A stretch of 48,940 nucleotides of DNA from Magnetococcales bacterium (GTDB lineage: Bacteria > Pseudomonadota > Magnetococcia > Magnetococcales > UBA8363): positions 1 to 48,940 of the forward strand of contig JACSDG010000039.1 of assembly GCA_015660855.1 (NCBI GenBank), written 5' to 3'. The notes beneath the pieces were generated by a model that was not told where the DNA came from, searched no databases, and worked only from the letters and a program-made list of their open reading frames with translations. Shown in pieces: positions 32,707 through 41,139 of the stretch (positions are counted from its first letter, which is position 1; each line of letters begins with the position of its first letter). Made by a program: the position numbers and the translations under genes.

Positions 32707-33243
32707 TTAGAATTCCACTCCTTTGCACGCTTTCATTCCGGCATTGAAACCATGTTTGATCTCAGTCATTTCCGTCACTGTATCGGCGGCGTCCATAAGG
32801 GCTTTCGGGGCATTGCGTCCCGTCAGGACCAGATGGAGTGACTTGGGACGTTCGTTTTGAATGAAGTGGACCACTTCCTCGGAGGTCAACCAGCCGAACC
32901 CAAGGGCCATGTTGATTTCATCGAAGACGACCAGATCGAAGGTGCCGGACAGGGCCTTATGTCGGCAAAACTCCCATATTTCCCTGCTTTTGAGCCGATC
33001 TCCTTCGGGGTCATCGGTTTTCCAGGTGAAACCGTCACCGAGGGCGTGCCATTCCATGTTGTCAAACATTTTGGCTGCTTTTTCTTCCCCCGTGGGCCAA
33101 GCCCCCTTGATGAACTGGATGACGCATACTTTCATGCCCCACCCGGCGGCCCTGAAGGCCATACCAAAGGCACTGCTGGACTTGCCTTTGCCGTTACCTG
33201 TCAGGACCAGAACCCTGCCCAGGCGTTTATGATGATGTTCCAA
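32707..33243 (-). CDS. cobO: Cob(I)yrinic acid a,c-diamide adenosyltransferase CobO/BtuR
   Basis: 178 residues starting at a TTG (33243) with GAGG eight bases upstream. The N-terminal P-loop variant VLTGNGKGKSSSAFG binds ATP; RAAGWGMKVCVIQFIKG, FDLVVFDEINMAL and VLTGRNAP are standard for the CobO family. The enzyme transfers the adenosyl group from ATP to the cobalt of corrinoids in adenosylcobalamin synthesis or salvage. It is 39 bases downstream of the hydrolase gene on the same strand. No cobalamin riboswitch is visible in the short leader. Confidence 0.92.
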   Translation of the reverse strand: MEHHHKRLGRVLVLTGNGKGKSSSAFGMAFRAAGWGMKVCVIQFIKGAWPTGEEKAAKMFDNMEWHALGDGFTWKTDDPEGDRLKSREIWEFCRHKALSGTFDLVVFDEINMALGFGWLTSEEVVHFIQNERPKSLHLVLTGRNAPKALMDAADTVTEMTEIKHGFNAGMKACKGVEF

Positions 33244-33282
33244 AGCAGCACCTCGACGATTGCAGAAAGAGTTCAGATTTTT

Positions 33283-33951
33283 TCAATGAAACTTGCCTGT
33301 CGCCAGGAATTGGTGTGTCAGATGGGCGGTTCTGCGAGAGAGTACCAGACCCAGGTGAACGTGGTCCAGAGTTGTATGAGCGGCTCCCTCCAGACGGGTC
33401 TCGGCAACCTGGACGGTTCCATCGCTGGGGCCGGACATGCCCAGGACGAAATGGCTCAGTCCCAGGGGAAGTTTTCCCGCGATGACGCCGATTTCCCGAC
33501 CCGAGGGGACAGATTTGGGTCCTCCCGAATAGAGTCCTTGATCCATGCTTCCCCCCAAAAGGATGCTGCCGAAAGGCCAGCGGCTCAGACGCCGGGCGGC
33601 CAGGCAGCCGCGAAAGGGGGTGGCTATTGCTACCATGCGCCCGATGATGGCCTGGGGCTGGCGGTGGAGCATGTGCAGGGCGACCAGACCGCCCAGGCTG
33701 TGACAGACCAGATGCACGGGCGGCAGGGTTTTGGCTTGTTCCATGTCCTTGCCAAAAGAGTTTTCGAGAAACCGCCACAGGGCCAGGGCGTTATCCAGAA
33801 GCCCGGCCCGGACTGTGGGATATTTGAAAAACAGGGTGTCATAACCCAGTTTTTCCAGTCGTTTGGCCAGGGGTTTAAGTTCGGTTCCGTCCAACCAAAG
33901 GCCATGGACCATTACGACGGTTCCTGTCTTGTCCTTCATGCGAATCCACAT
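33283..33951 (-). CDS. Alpha/beta-hydrolase
   Basis: 222 residues. TVVMVHGLWLDG gives the oxyanion-side HG motif, HLVCHSLGGLVALHM contains the nucleophile elbow (C-H-S-L-G-G, with the catalytic Ser) and DGTVQVAETRLEGAAH supplies the late Asp region, with the catalytic His near TLDHVHLGLVLS. The closest general type is a lipase/PGAP1-like serine hydrolase. There is no signal peptide, so it is probably cytosolic. ATG 33951 and ATG 33939 are both possible starts and neither has a clear ribosome site. The substrate is unknown. Confidence 0.8.
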   Translation of the reverse strand: MWIRMKDKTGTVVMVHGLWLDGTELKPLAKRLEKLGYDTLFFKYPTVRAGLLDNALALWRFLENSFGKDMEQAKTLPPVHLVCHSLGGLVALHMLHRQPQAIIGRMVAIATPFRGCLAARRLSRWPFGSILLGGSMDQGLYSGGPKSVPSGREIGVIAGKLPLGLSHFVLGMSGPSDGTVQVAETRLEGAAHTTLDHVHLGLVLSRRTAHLTHQFLATGKFH

Positions 33952-34135
33952 GGGTCATGGTATGGGTTGTTGTTTTCCGGTTCGGCAAGGGTCCGAAGAT
34001 TTCGCCGGGTTCGGTTTGTCTGCACTTTGGTTCAAGCACGTCGATTGTACCGCAATTCACACCATTTTAAAATGCCGCGTGTCCAAATTTAATATTTGTC
34101 CTGGCTTTGAGGATTCCGTTTGTGTGATTCACGAA

Positions 34136-34654
34136 TCAACCGCAACGGCGACGTATCAGCAGGGTCTGGGACAGTTTGAACAACACCGCGCGTAATTCGG
34201 GATCGGTGACGGCGGCGACCATGTGCGACGCTTTTTCCACTTCCTCAGGTAGCGGCGGGGGGAGTTTTTCGGTACGTTTTTTTTCCCCAGGAGGGTCAAT
34301 TTTGGAACGCAGGGATCCTTGGACGAAGCGCAGATCGCGGATGTTGCTTCCGGGACTGGCCTTTTGGATCAAAGCCAGCACTTTTGGTTTCATGTGGGTC
34401 AGTTCCGATGTCCAGGTGGAGGAGTCTACACGCACGGTCAGAAGACCGTTGGCGAGGCGGTCGGGTTCGGAATGTTTTGCCACCCGCTCTCCGACCGCCT
34501 GGGTCCAGGCCGAGCCAAGAAATCCGGCTTTTCCACGCGGGCGTTCCAGAAAGGTGCCAGTCAGTTTGGCCACCACCTCCCCAACGGGGATAAACGTACC
34601 GGTGCGCGTTGTTTTTTCTGTTTCTTTATCTTCTTCTTCAACGTTGTTTTCCAT
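34136..34654 (-). CDS. dciA: DciA/DUF721 family helicase-loader-like protein
   Basis: 172 residues from ATG 34654. An acidic N-terminus is followed by a DUF721 core: FLGSAWTQAVGERVAKHSEP, then ANGLLTVRVDSSTWTSEL and LIQKASPGSNIRDLRFV. DciA assists loading of the replicative helicase in bacteria that lack DnaC. The C-terminal part is a proline-rich linker (PPPLPEEVEK) and a helical end. The frame continues far upstream, opposite the TPR gene, which I regard as non-coding. The gene is divergent from the glycosyltransferase gene by 57 bases. Confidence 0.8.
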   Translation of the reverse strand: MENNVEEEDKETEKTTRTGTFIPVGEVVAKLTGTFLERPRGKAGFLGSAWTQAVGERVAKHSEPDRLANGLLTVRVDSSTWTSELTHMKPKVLALIQKASPGSNIRDLRFVQGSLRSKIDPPGEKKRTEKLPPPLPEEVEKASHMVAAVTDPELRAVLFKLSQTLLIRRRCG

Positions 34655-34711
34655 GGGATGAATTCTATGTCCTGACTTGCCCTCGGCACAAGCAAAAGAT
34701 ACCATTTCGCC

Positions 34712-36145
34712 ATGAATATTCATCATGTTTTGGCTCTGAAGCGGGCGTTGGATCATCTGCAATCGGGTCGCCCCGTCAGGACCATCGAAATAGCGGCCCG
34801 GGTGTTGGAGCAGGACCAGGAAAACGCCGATGCCTGGTTTCTGTCGGGTGTTGCCAGCCAGCAGGCAGGGCAGACCATCCAGGCTTTGGACCATTTGGAC
34901 CGGGCATGCCGTCTGGTTCCGGACTCTTGGGATTATCTCAATCACCGGGCGACGGTTTTGTGCGGCCTGGGACGTTTTCAGGAAGGCCGCTCCGATTATG
35001 AACGCAGCCTGAATCTGCGGCACGACCATCCGGAAACCCTGGCCAATCTGGCACGTTTGCATGTCCTGATGCAACGCCACGACCTGGCGCAACCGCTTTT
35101 TCGCAGAGCACTCTCCCTTGAACCGGCCAACCCTTCTTTGCATGGTGATCTGGGGGTCTGTCTGGTGGCACTTCGGTGTCTTGACGCGGGGATCGCCAGT
35201 TATCGTGCCGGATTGGCACTGGATCCCGAGGATGCGGAAATACACTATAATTTGAGCCGTGCCCTGTTGATGGTGGGTGATTATGCGGGGGGGTGGCTCG
35301 AAAATGAATGGCGTTGGCAAACGAGACATTATCGCCAGGTCGGAAAAAAATTTCCCTATCCCCTTTGGTTGGGAGAGCCTTTGAACGGGCAAACCATCCT
35401 GTTGATGCAGGAACAAGGGTTTGGGGATGCCATCCAAATGGTTCGTTATGCCCCTCTGGTGGCTCGACGGGGTGGAAAGGTCGTGATTTTGTGTGATCGG
35501 CCTTTGCAGGAGCTGTTCGCCGCCATTTCCGTCGTGGAGCAGGTGCTCACCCTTGAGGATCCCCTGTCCAAAGCCGATTGCTGTTGCCCCATGCTGTCAT
35601 TGCCCAAAATATTCGAGACCCGTCTGGAGACCATCCCCCTGGAAACGCCCTATCTTCATCCGCCCCCAAACATGACCCTCCCAGGGTGGAACAAACCCGA
35701 AAGACATCCTGCCGTCGGTGTGGTCTGGCGGGGAAAATCCCGTGGACAATTGACGGCGACGGCATTCAAGCCATTGTTTCAGGTTCAGGGGATCCATTTT
35801 TTATCCCTGCAAAAGGATACCCTACCCGGAGAACTGGGCGGTTTATCGTTGACCGACACCCAAACCCAACTGACTGATTTTGCTGCAACCTCTGTCATTT
35901 TGTCTTCTCTGGATCTGGTCATCAGCATGGAAACTGCTGTGGCCCATCTCGCCGGTGCTATGGGAAAGCCGGTCTGGATTTTAATTCCTTACGCCTCCGA
36001 TTGGCGTTGGATGACTGAAAGAACCTCGGCTCCCTGGTATCCCAGCGCCACCCTGTATCGGCAGACAAGCCCGGATTCCTGGACCGGGATTATCGACCAG
36101 TTGGCCCGGGATTTGTCCGCCTGGGTGGAAAAATTTCACACTTGA
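34712..36145 (+). CDS. TPR protein with glycosyltransferase family 9-like domain
   Basis: 477 residues. The first ~200 are about five tetratricopeptide repeats (for example NADAWFLSGVASQQAGQ, NPSLHGDLGVCLVALR). The C-terminal domain carries ILLMQEQGFGDAIQMVRYAP and DLVISMETAVAHLAGAMGKP followed by DWRW. These are the nucleotide-sugar-site motifs of the TPR-linked GT9-like proteins common in Proteobacteria. It may glycosylate a protein or an envelope glycan, with the TPR recruiting the acceptor. There is no signal peptide and no clear ribosome site before the ATG. Confidence 0.85.
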   Translation: MNIHHVLALKRALDHLQSGRPVRTIEIAARVLEQDQENADAWFLSGVASQQAGQTIQALDHLDRACRLVPDSWDYLNHRATVLCGLGRFQEGRSDYERSLNLRHDHPETLANLARLHVLMQRHDLAQPLFRRALSLEPANPSLHGDLGVCLVALRCLDAGIASYRAGLALDPEDAEIHYNLSRALLMVGDYAGGWLENEWRWQTRHYRQVGKKFPYPLWLGEPLNGQTILLMQEQGFGDAIQMVRYAPLVARRGGKVVILCDRPLQELFAAISVVEQVLTLEDPLSKADCCCPMLSLPKIFETRLETIPLETPYLHPPPNMTLPGWNKPERHPAVGVVWRGKSRGQLTATAFKPLFQVQGIHFLSLQKDTLPGELGGLSLTDTQTQLTDFAATSVILSSLDLVISMETAVAHLAGAMGKPVWILIPYASDWRWMTERTSAPWYPSATLYRQTSPDSWTGIIDQLARDLSAWVEKFHT

Positions 36146-36276
36146 TGTATCGTTCGATTTGTCAGGCAACATCCCTCTCAAACAAGGAAGGGATGGAATG
36201 CCTTGGACGGAGTTTGGGAATGTGGCGTAGAATGTTTGGAATGTTCGCCTGAGGATTCTCTGGGAGGAAACGATTC

Positions 36277-37121
36277 ATGAGCACAACCATTGCCTTTGAT
36301 ACGCACACCTACGTCAAGAAACTCCGTGATGCCGGAGTGGATGAACCATTGCCCTGGTGGAAGATCGTCTTGTAACCAAACAGGACATGCTCATGCTCAG
36401 GCGGGATTTGGCCAACGTGGAAGCCAGCCTGAAGCGGGATCTCAAGGAGATGGATGTCAAAGCCGAGATGCGTCTTAAGGAGATGGATGTCGAAGCCGCG
36501 ACGCGTTTCAGGGAAATGGATGCCAAGCTTGAGACGCGTTTCAAGGAGATGGATGTCGAAGCCGCGACGCGTTTCAGGGAAATAGATGCCAAATTCGTGA
36601 CGCGTTTTAAGGAGGTGGATGTCGAAGCCGCGACGCGTTTCAGGGAAGCGGATATCAAAGCCGAGACGCGTTTCAAGGAACTGGATGTCAAATCCGAGAC
36701 GCATTTCAAGGAACTGGATGTCAAATCCGAGACGCGTTTCAAGGAACTGGATGTCAAATCCGAGACGCGTTTCAAGGAACTGGATGTCAAATCCGAGACG
36801 CGTTTCAGGGAACTGGAGGCCAAATCCGAGACGCGTTTCAGGGAACTGGATGTCAAGATTGAGACCGTAAGGGCGGAGTTAAAACGGGATATTGAGGCGA
36901 CCAAATTTGAATTGCGCAAGGATATTGAAACCGCCAAAGTGGAGACTGTCAAATGGGTGATTGCAACGGGTATTGTCATCCTGGGAGGAGTTTTCACAAT
37001 CAACCGGTATTTTCCGCCGCCTAGTCCAATCCTCAATCCACCGGTTGCCCAGGAGATGCAATGGCCCGCTGTCCCGAAACCTGCCCCCTTGACGCCGCCC
37101 GTTGCTCCCCAGGCGCGATGA
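36277..37121 (+). pseudogene. Frameshifted DUF1640-like coiled-coil membrane protein
   Basis: ATG 36277 has a strong GGGAGG site ten bases upstream and encodes MSTTIAFDTHTYVKKLRDAG, a recognisable DUF1640 start, but this frame stops at 36358. The rest of the protein continues in another frame from about 36345 (LVEDRLVTKQDMLMLRRDL) to 37121. A long hendecad coiled coil (ETRFKELDVKS units), a transmembrane helix (VKWVIATGIVILGGVF) and a proline-rich tail follow. The family normally has about eight more residues at this junction, so a small deletion with frameshift is likely. A GTG at 36357 could still express the main part (254 residues). Paralogues of this type are probably multi-copy. Confidence 0.7.
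36440..36870 (+). repeat. 33-bp tandem repeat encoding an 11-residue coiled-coil unit
   Basis: About twelve or thirteen units of 33 bases. Each contains GAGACGCGTTTCAAGGA or a close variant and GGATGTCAAATC or GGATGTCGAAGC. The central five (about 36660-36850) are nearly identical, the outer ones more diverged, a pattern expected from slippage or unequal crossing-over in the middle of the array. The unit encodes ETRFKELDVKS, a hendecad (11/3) coiled coil. Confidence 0.9.
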
Positions 37122-37146
37122 CGACCGAATGCGTATTCCCCGATGA

Positions 37147-37872
37147 TCAGGGGGGCATTTTTTCCAGGATGGCATTCACCCAGGCTTCCTTGGCTTTTTG
37201 CAGCATGGGACTGGGATGGGCGTACAATCCTGGGCTTCCAGGGACTTCGACACCGACGATCCGTTCCGTCTTCAAGGTTCCAAGGCATTGGTGCGCCAAA
37301 GGGAGAAGATCAACGTGCCGTCCCCAACCTACCAACAGGGGAATGGCACGCCCCTGACCCATTCGTTGCTCTCGCTCTGCGCACCTGCTTGGTGAAAACA
37401 GGGAGTGAGCTTTTCCTCCGGGCAAGTTTTCCAGTTCTCTGAAACGTTTGATGAAGATGGGACTTTTGGTCTCACGCAAATCGGAAAGATTGAGGACCCG
37501 TGCATGCCCCAATCCCCGTGCCAACATGACCCGCATAATCTGGTACTGGGTGTTGTCGGGACGGGTGGGGGTCAATCCACTAAAAGGATCCAGGTCTTCG
37601 GGTTTGTTCGCATGCCGGGGACGATAGTGGGGGCTGAGAGGGCGTGAAGAACCGGGATTCATCATGATCACCAACAGGTCGGGAACCATGCGTCCAATGG
37701 CGTCGGGATGATCTGGTACACAATCTTTGCGAATTAATTCAAGGACCGGACGTAATTCCACCGTGGTTTGTCCCAGGGTAAGGGTCACAAACTGACCAAA
37801 AACGGCAAAAATTTTTTTAATGTCTAAAGCCTTCCAACGGTTGACATCGTTGTGGATGGTTGATGGATACAT
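37147..37872 (-). CDS. DUF1643-like protein
   Basis: 241 residues from ATG 37872; the frame is open to 38037 but that part has no family features. LLVIMMNPGSSRPLSP, then PDNTQYQIMRVMLARG and ARVLNLSDLRETKSP, follow the DUF1643 pattern (MxNPS, DxTxxR-, NLxxLRxT). The C-terminal half has GWGRHVDLLPLA and a histidine-rich end (GLYAHPSP). The family is uncharacterised, with a uracil-DNA-glycosylase-like fold suggested by the NPG and H-P-S-P motifs. The gene is convergent with the DUF1640-like gene. Confidence 0.65.
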   Translation of the reverse strand: MYPSTIHNDVNRWKALDIKKIFAVFGQFVTLTLGQTTVELRPVLELIRKDCVPDHPDAIGRMVPDLLVIMMNPGSSRPLSPHYRPRHANKPEDLDPFSGLTPTRPDNTQYQIMRVMLARGLGHARVLNLSDLRETKSPIFIKRFRELENLPGGKAHSLFSPSRCAEREQRMGQGRAIPLLVGWGRHVDLLPLAHQCLGTLKTERIVGVEVPGSPGLYAHPSPMLQKAKEAWVNAILEKMPP

Positions 37873-38340
37873 GGAGGCTGTGACCTTATCAAAACGGGTT
37901 ATTTGACAGAGGATATTCCGGTCAGGTTGCGACGGGAACTCCGACGATTGATGTGGCAAAAGGGGGCTGAATACAAGGGGAATAATCGGGACTGCCCAGT
38001 CTGTATCGCGTCCCCTGTGTGGATGCCATGGTTGCACTTGCCAAGCGGCTGCAACGTCCTATTGCGGTGAGGCCTCAGGGGGCTGCTGTGGGCCGACCGC
38101 CGGAGGATTTTCTGGCACTGTCGGGTTGACAAGGAGAATCTTTAAGGATCGTTAAGCAGAAAAGCATGGCGAAGGTTGGCGCAGGAATGTTATATTCCAT
38201 CCCATTGAAAATTGACAATTCCGTGGGGGAAGGGCCAAAGACCCGGGTCTGGCCGAAGACCGAACGCAGGCCGATATTTTACAGCCCTACCTGTAACGTA
38301 CTTCAAGACTGACCACAGTCCTACAAAGAAAAGGGGCACC
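37873..38340. other. Leader region upstream of glgB
   Basis: This gap of about 470 bases contains the open but uncharacterised upstream extension of the DUF1643-like frame and the glgB leader. TTGACA at 38126-38131 is a good -35, but the matching -10 (TCGTTA, about 38149-38154) is poor. The segment 38222-38275 has C/G-rich inverted segments (GGGCCAAAGACCCGGG, GGTCTGGCCGAAGACC) that may form a leader hairpin. I see no gene. Confidence 0.3.
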
Positions 38341-40701
38341 ATGACACATCACAACCAAGAATCGGGTATCGTCATCCATCCGCACTATTTTATCGATCAG
38401 GTTGTCAACGGCTACTGCCGGGATCCGTTTGCCTTTTTGGGAATGCACTTTCTTGAAGATGGGTCCATGGTAGTACGAACCTTCCTGCCCGGTGCCCTCT
38501 ATGTTGAGCTGGTCAACCGGGATACGGGAAAAAACATGGGTAGGATGGAGCGGATTCACGATTGGGGGTTGTACGCCATCCATATCCGCCAGCACTCGGG
38601 GAGGTTTAACCATCGTTTTGCCGCCGATTTTGGTGCCGGTCCCGAGCCTCTGGAGGATTCTTACCGGACGCCTCCCATTCTCGGCGAGATGGATGTCTAT
38701 TTGTTTTCCGAAGGTCGCCATTGGCGGATTTATGATCACCTTGGGTCTCACCCGAAAAATATTGAGGGGATGGACGGCACATTTTTCGCCGTCTGGGCGC
38801 CCAACGCTCAGAGGGTGAGTGTCGTCGGCAATTTTAATAATTGGGATGGCCGTCGCCATGCCATGCGCTTGCGTCAGGAATGCGGCATATGGGAACTTTT
38901 CGTCCCCCATGTCCATGCCGGAGATATTTACAAATATGAAATCAAAGGCCCTTTCGGCGATCTGCAACCCAACAAGTCCGATCCTTATGCCTTTGCTTCG
39001 GAGTTGGCACCCGGTAATGCCTCCATCGTCCAGGCTCCCTCGTCCTACGAATGGTGCGACGGCGATTGGATGGAAGCGAGGAAGGGGCATAACTACTACA
39101 ACAATCCCATGAGTATTTACGAGCTGCATCTGGGTTCGTGGCGGCGCAAGCCTGAAGAAGGCAATCGCAGCCTTTCCTATCGTGAAATGGCCGATGAGCT
39201 GGTCCCCTACGTCAAGGATTTGGGGTTTACCCATGTAGAGTTTTTGCCGCTTTCGGAATTTCCGTTTGAGGGTTCCTGGGGCTATCAGCCCACCGGTCTG
39301 TTTGCTCCGACTTGCCGCTATGGCCAACCCGACGATTTGCGCTACCTGGTCGATCGTCTGCATCAGGCGGGAATCGGGGTGATCATGGATTGGGTCGTGG
39401 GCCACTTTCCCACCGACGGCCATGGACTGGGCCAATTCGACGGCACCGCCCTTTACGAACACGCAGATCCCCGTCGCGGTTTTCACCCCGATTGGAACAC
39501 CCTGGTCTATAATTTTGGTCGCAAGGAGGTCAGCAATTTTCTGATCGCCAACGCCCTTTACTGGATCGAGCAGTTCCATCTGGATGCCTTGAGGGTGGAT
39601 GCCGTTGCCTCCATGCTCTACAACGACTATGCCCGGCAAAACGGCGAATGGATTCCCAACCAATATGGTGGCAAGGAAAATTTGGAGGCTATCGATTTTA
39701 TTCGCACCCTCAACACCAAGGTTTACGAAGAGGGTCGTGGTGCCATTACCATGGCCGAGGAATCTACGGCTTGGCCCCAGGTGTCACGTCCCATCAGCTC
39801 CGGTGGTCTGGGTTTTGGGTTTAAATGGAACATGGGTTGGATGAACGACACCCTGGAGTATATGCACAAGGAGCCTGTGCATCGTTCGCATCACCACAAT
39901 CATCTGACTTTCGGCATGCTCTATTGTTTCCATGAAAATTTTATCCTGCCCTTGTCCCATGATGAAGTGGTCCATGGCAAAGGGTCGCTTTTGGACCAGA
40001 TGACCGGGGATGCGTGGCAAAAATTTGCCAATTTGCGTTGTTACTACACCTTCATGTTTGCCTATCCGGGCAAAAAATTGTTGTTCATGGGCAGTGAGTT
40101 TGCACAGGGTCAACAATGGAACCATCTGGTCAGCCTCGATTGGCATCTGCTCGAAAGGGTTCCATTTCATCAGGGGATTTGGAAAACCGTTCAGGATCTC
40201 AATCGTCTTTATCGCGGTTTGCTGTCGTTGCACGATCTTGACCATGAACCCGAGGGATTTGAATGGATTGAGTGTAACGACCATCATCAGAGCCTGTTGG
40301 CCTGGATTCGGCGTGGTCGCCAGTCGGGAGATATTGTTATCGTGTGCAATTTCACTCCTGTGGTCAGGGGAAATTTCCATCTGGGCGTCAGCAAGCCTGG
40401 GGTTTACACCGAAATTTTCAACAGCGACGCCGAAAAATATTCCGGTTCCAATGTGGGTAACGGCGGGCGTGTGCAAACCGTCGAAGTCCAGGCGCACGGA
40501 AGACCGCATTCGTTGCCTTTGACGCTGCCGCCATTGGCGGGTCTGATCTTGATTCATCAGCACTCTGGAAATGATAACCAGGACTACGCTGCCGACAATT
40601 CCGGGCAGAGGGTTGCCGAAAACATGGCCAGATCATCGTGTGGACAATCTCAGGATGTTGGCCATGGGGTTTCCAGGGAGTCTGGGTATCCTCCCTCGTG
40701 A
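38341..40701 (+). CDS. glgB: 1,4-alpha-glucan branching enzyme GlgB
   Basis: 786 residues from ATG 38341 with AAGGGG eight bases upstream (the frame is open to a TTG at 38212, without family similarity). N-terminal CBM48 beta-sandwich modules (FAVWAPNAQRVSVVGNFNNW) precede a GH13 barrel. HVEFLPLSEFPFEGSWGYQP, DALRVDAVASMLY (nucleophile Asp near residue 420), ITMAEEST (acid/base Glu near 473) and LSHDEVVHGKGSL are the GH13 signatures. It cuts alpha-1,4 chains and makes alpha-1,6 branches in glycogen. The last ~35 residues after the C-terminal beta-domain (rich in Q, N and S) are an extension I do not recognise. It is the first gene of the glycogen cassette. Confidence 0.95.
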   Translation: MTHHNQESGIVIHPHYFIDQVVNGYCRDPFAFLGMHFLEDGSMVVRTFLPGALYVELVNRDTGKNMGRMERIHDWGLYAIHIRQHSGRFNHRFAADFGAGPEPLEDSYRTPPILGEMDVYLFSEGRHWRIYDHLGSHPKNIEGMDGTFFAVWAPNAQRVSVVGNFNNWDGRRHAMRLRQECGIWELFVPHVHAGDIYKYEIKGPFGDLQPNKSDPYAFASELAPGNASIVQAPSSYEWCDGDWMEARKGHNYYNNPMSIYELHLGSWRRKPEEGNRSLSYREMADELVPYVKDLGFTHVEFLPLSEFPFEGSWGYQPTGLFAPTCRYGQPDDLRYLVDRLHQAGIGVIMDWVVGHFPTDGHGLGQFDGTALYEHADPRRGFHPDWNTLVYNFGRKEVSNFLIANALYWIEQFHLDALRVDAVASMLYNDYARQNGEWIPNQYGGKENLEAIDFIRTLNTKVYEEGRGAITMAEESTAWPQVSRPISSGGLGFGFKWNMGWMNDTLEYMHKEPVHRSHHHNHLTFGMLYCFHENFILPLSHDEVVHGKGSLLDQMTGDAWQKFANLRCYYTFMFAYPGKKLLFMGSEFAQGQQWNHLVSLDWHLLERVPFHQGIWKTVQDLNRLYRGLLSLHDLDHEPEGFEWIECNDHHQSLLAWIRRGRQSGDIVIVCNFTPVVRGNFHLGVSKPGVYTEIFNSDAEKYSGSNVGNGGRVQTVEVQAHGRPHSLPLTLPPLAGLILIHQHSGNDNQDYAADNSGQRVAENMARSSCGQSQDVGHGVSRESGYPPS

Positions 40702-40768
40702 TGTGGGGCGGGTGGGGATCTTGTTGACTTGTTTGTTGCTTGTGTTACAAAGCTTGGAAAAAATTTTT

Positions 40769-40931
40769 GCGGGGGTCCGGGGGGGATCATCCCCCCCGGC
40801 GGAGGTTTGGAGGCGGAGCCTCCAAGGTTTTGACTTTGATTTTGACTTTGATTTTGATTTTACTGCCCCCCAAGGGGGGTCTAGGGGCGCAGCCCCAGGG
40901 TTTTGATTTTGTTTCTTTGCCCGAAGGGGGC
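40769..40931 (+). repeat. Composite hairpin repeat, copy 1
   Basis: A string of palindromes in fixed order. Module A: GCGGGGGTCCGG, then GGGGGATCATCCCCCCCGG. Module B: TTTGGAGGCGGAGCCTCCAA. A TTTTGACTTTGATTTT spacer. Module C: GCCCCCCAAGGGGGGTC. Module D: GGGGCGCAGCCCCAGGG with TTTTGATTTT. Module E: GCCCGAAGGGGGC. It fills most of the gap between glgB and glgA. Together the hairpins should act as a strong transcription barrier or mRNA-end stabiliser. Near-identical copies lie at 44171 and, inverted, at 47173-47335. Confidence 0.9.
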
Positions 40932-41139
40932 GAGAGCACCCAAGGTTTTGGTTTTTGCTCGCAGGGCAGGATGTTTTTTTGCTGTGGTGTCGTTGGGAGA
41001 GGTGGTTGAACCCACCCCTTGCGGTGCCCCTTTTTTTTGGGGTTGGCATGTTGTTTTGTCGTGAAACGTTTCCTGTCGCCGGGGTCACGAATCCTTTTGG
41101 AGGAGATGGACCGGTCAAATGTTTTGGAGGCTTCGGTCC

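Noticed and set aside
32857-34092. 411-residue plus-strand frame
   Set aside because: Antisense to cobO and the hydrolase gene, both of which have clear motifs.
34655-35437. Upstream extension of the DciA-like frame to 433 residues
   Set aside because: The extension is antisense to the TPR glycosyltransferase and has no family similarity; the DUF721 core starts after ATG 34654.
36440-36870. CRISPR-like array
   Set aside because: Regular 33-bp repetition, but it is in-frame coding without unique spacers.
36314-37288. 324-residue frame with repeated 'LKRVSDLTSSS' on the minus strand
   Set aside because: Antisense translation of the 33-bp coiled-coil repeats, low-complexity and without start signals.
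38287-39663. 458-residue minus-strand frame
   Set aside because: Antisense to glgB; no motifs.
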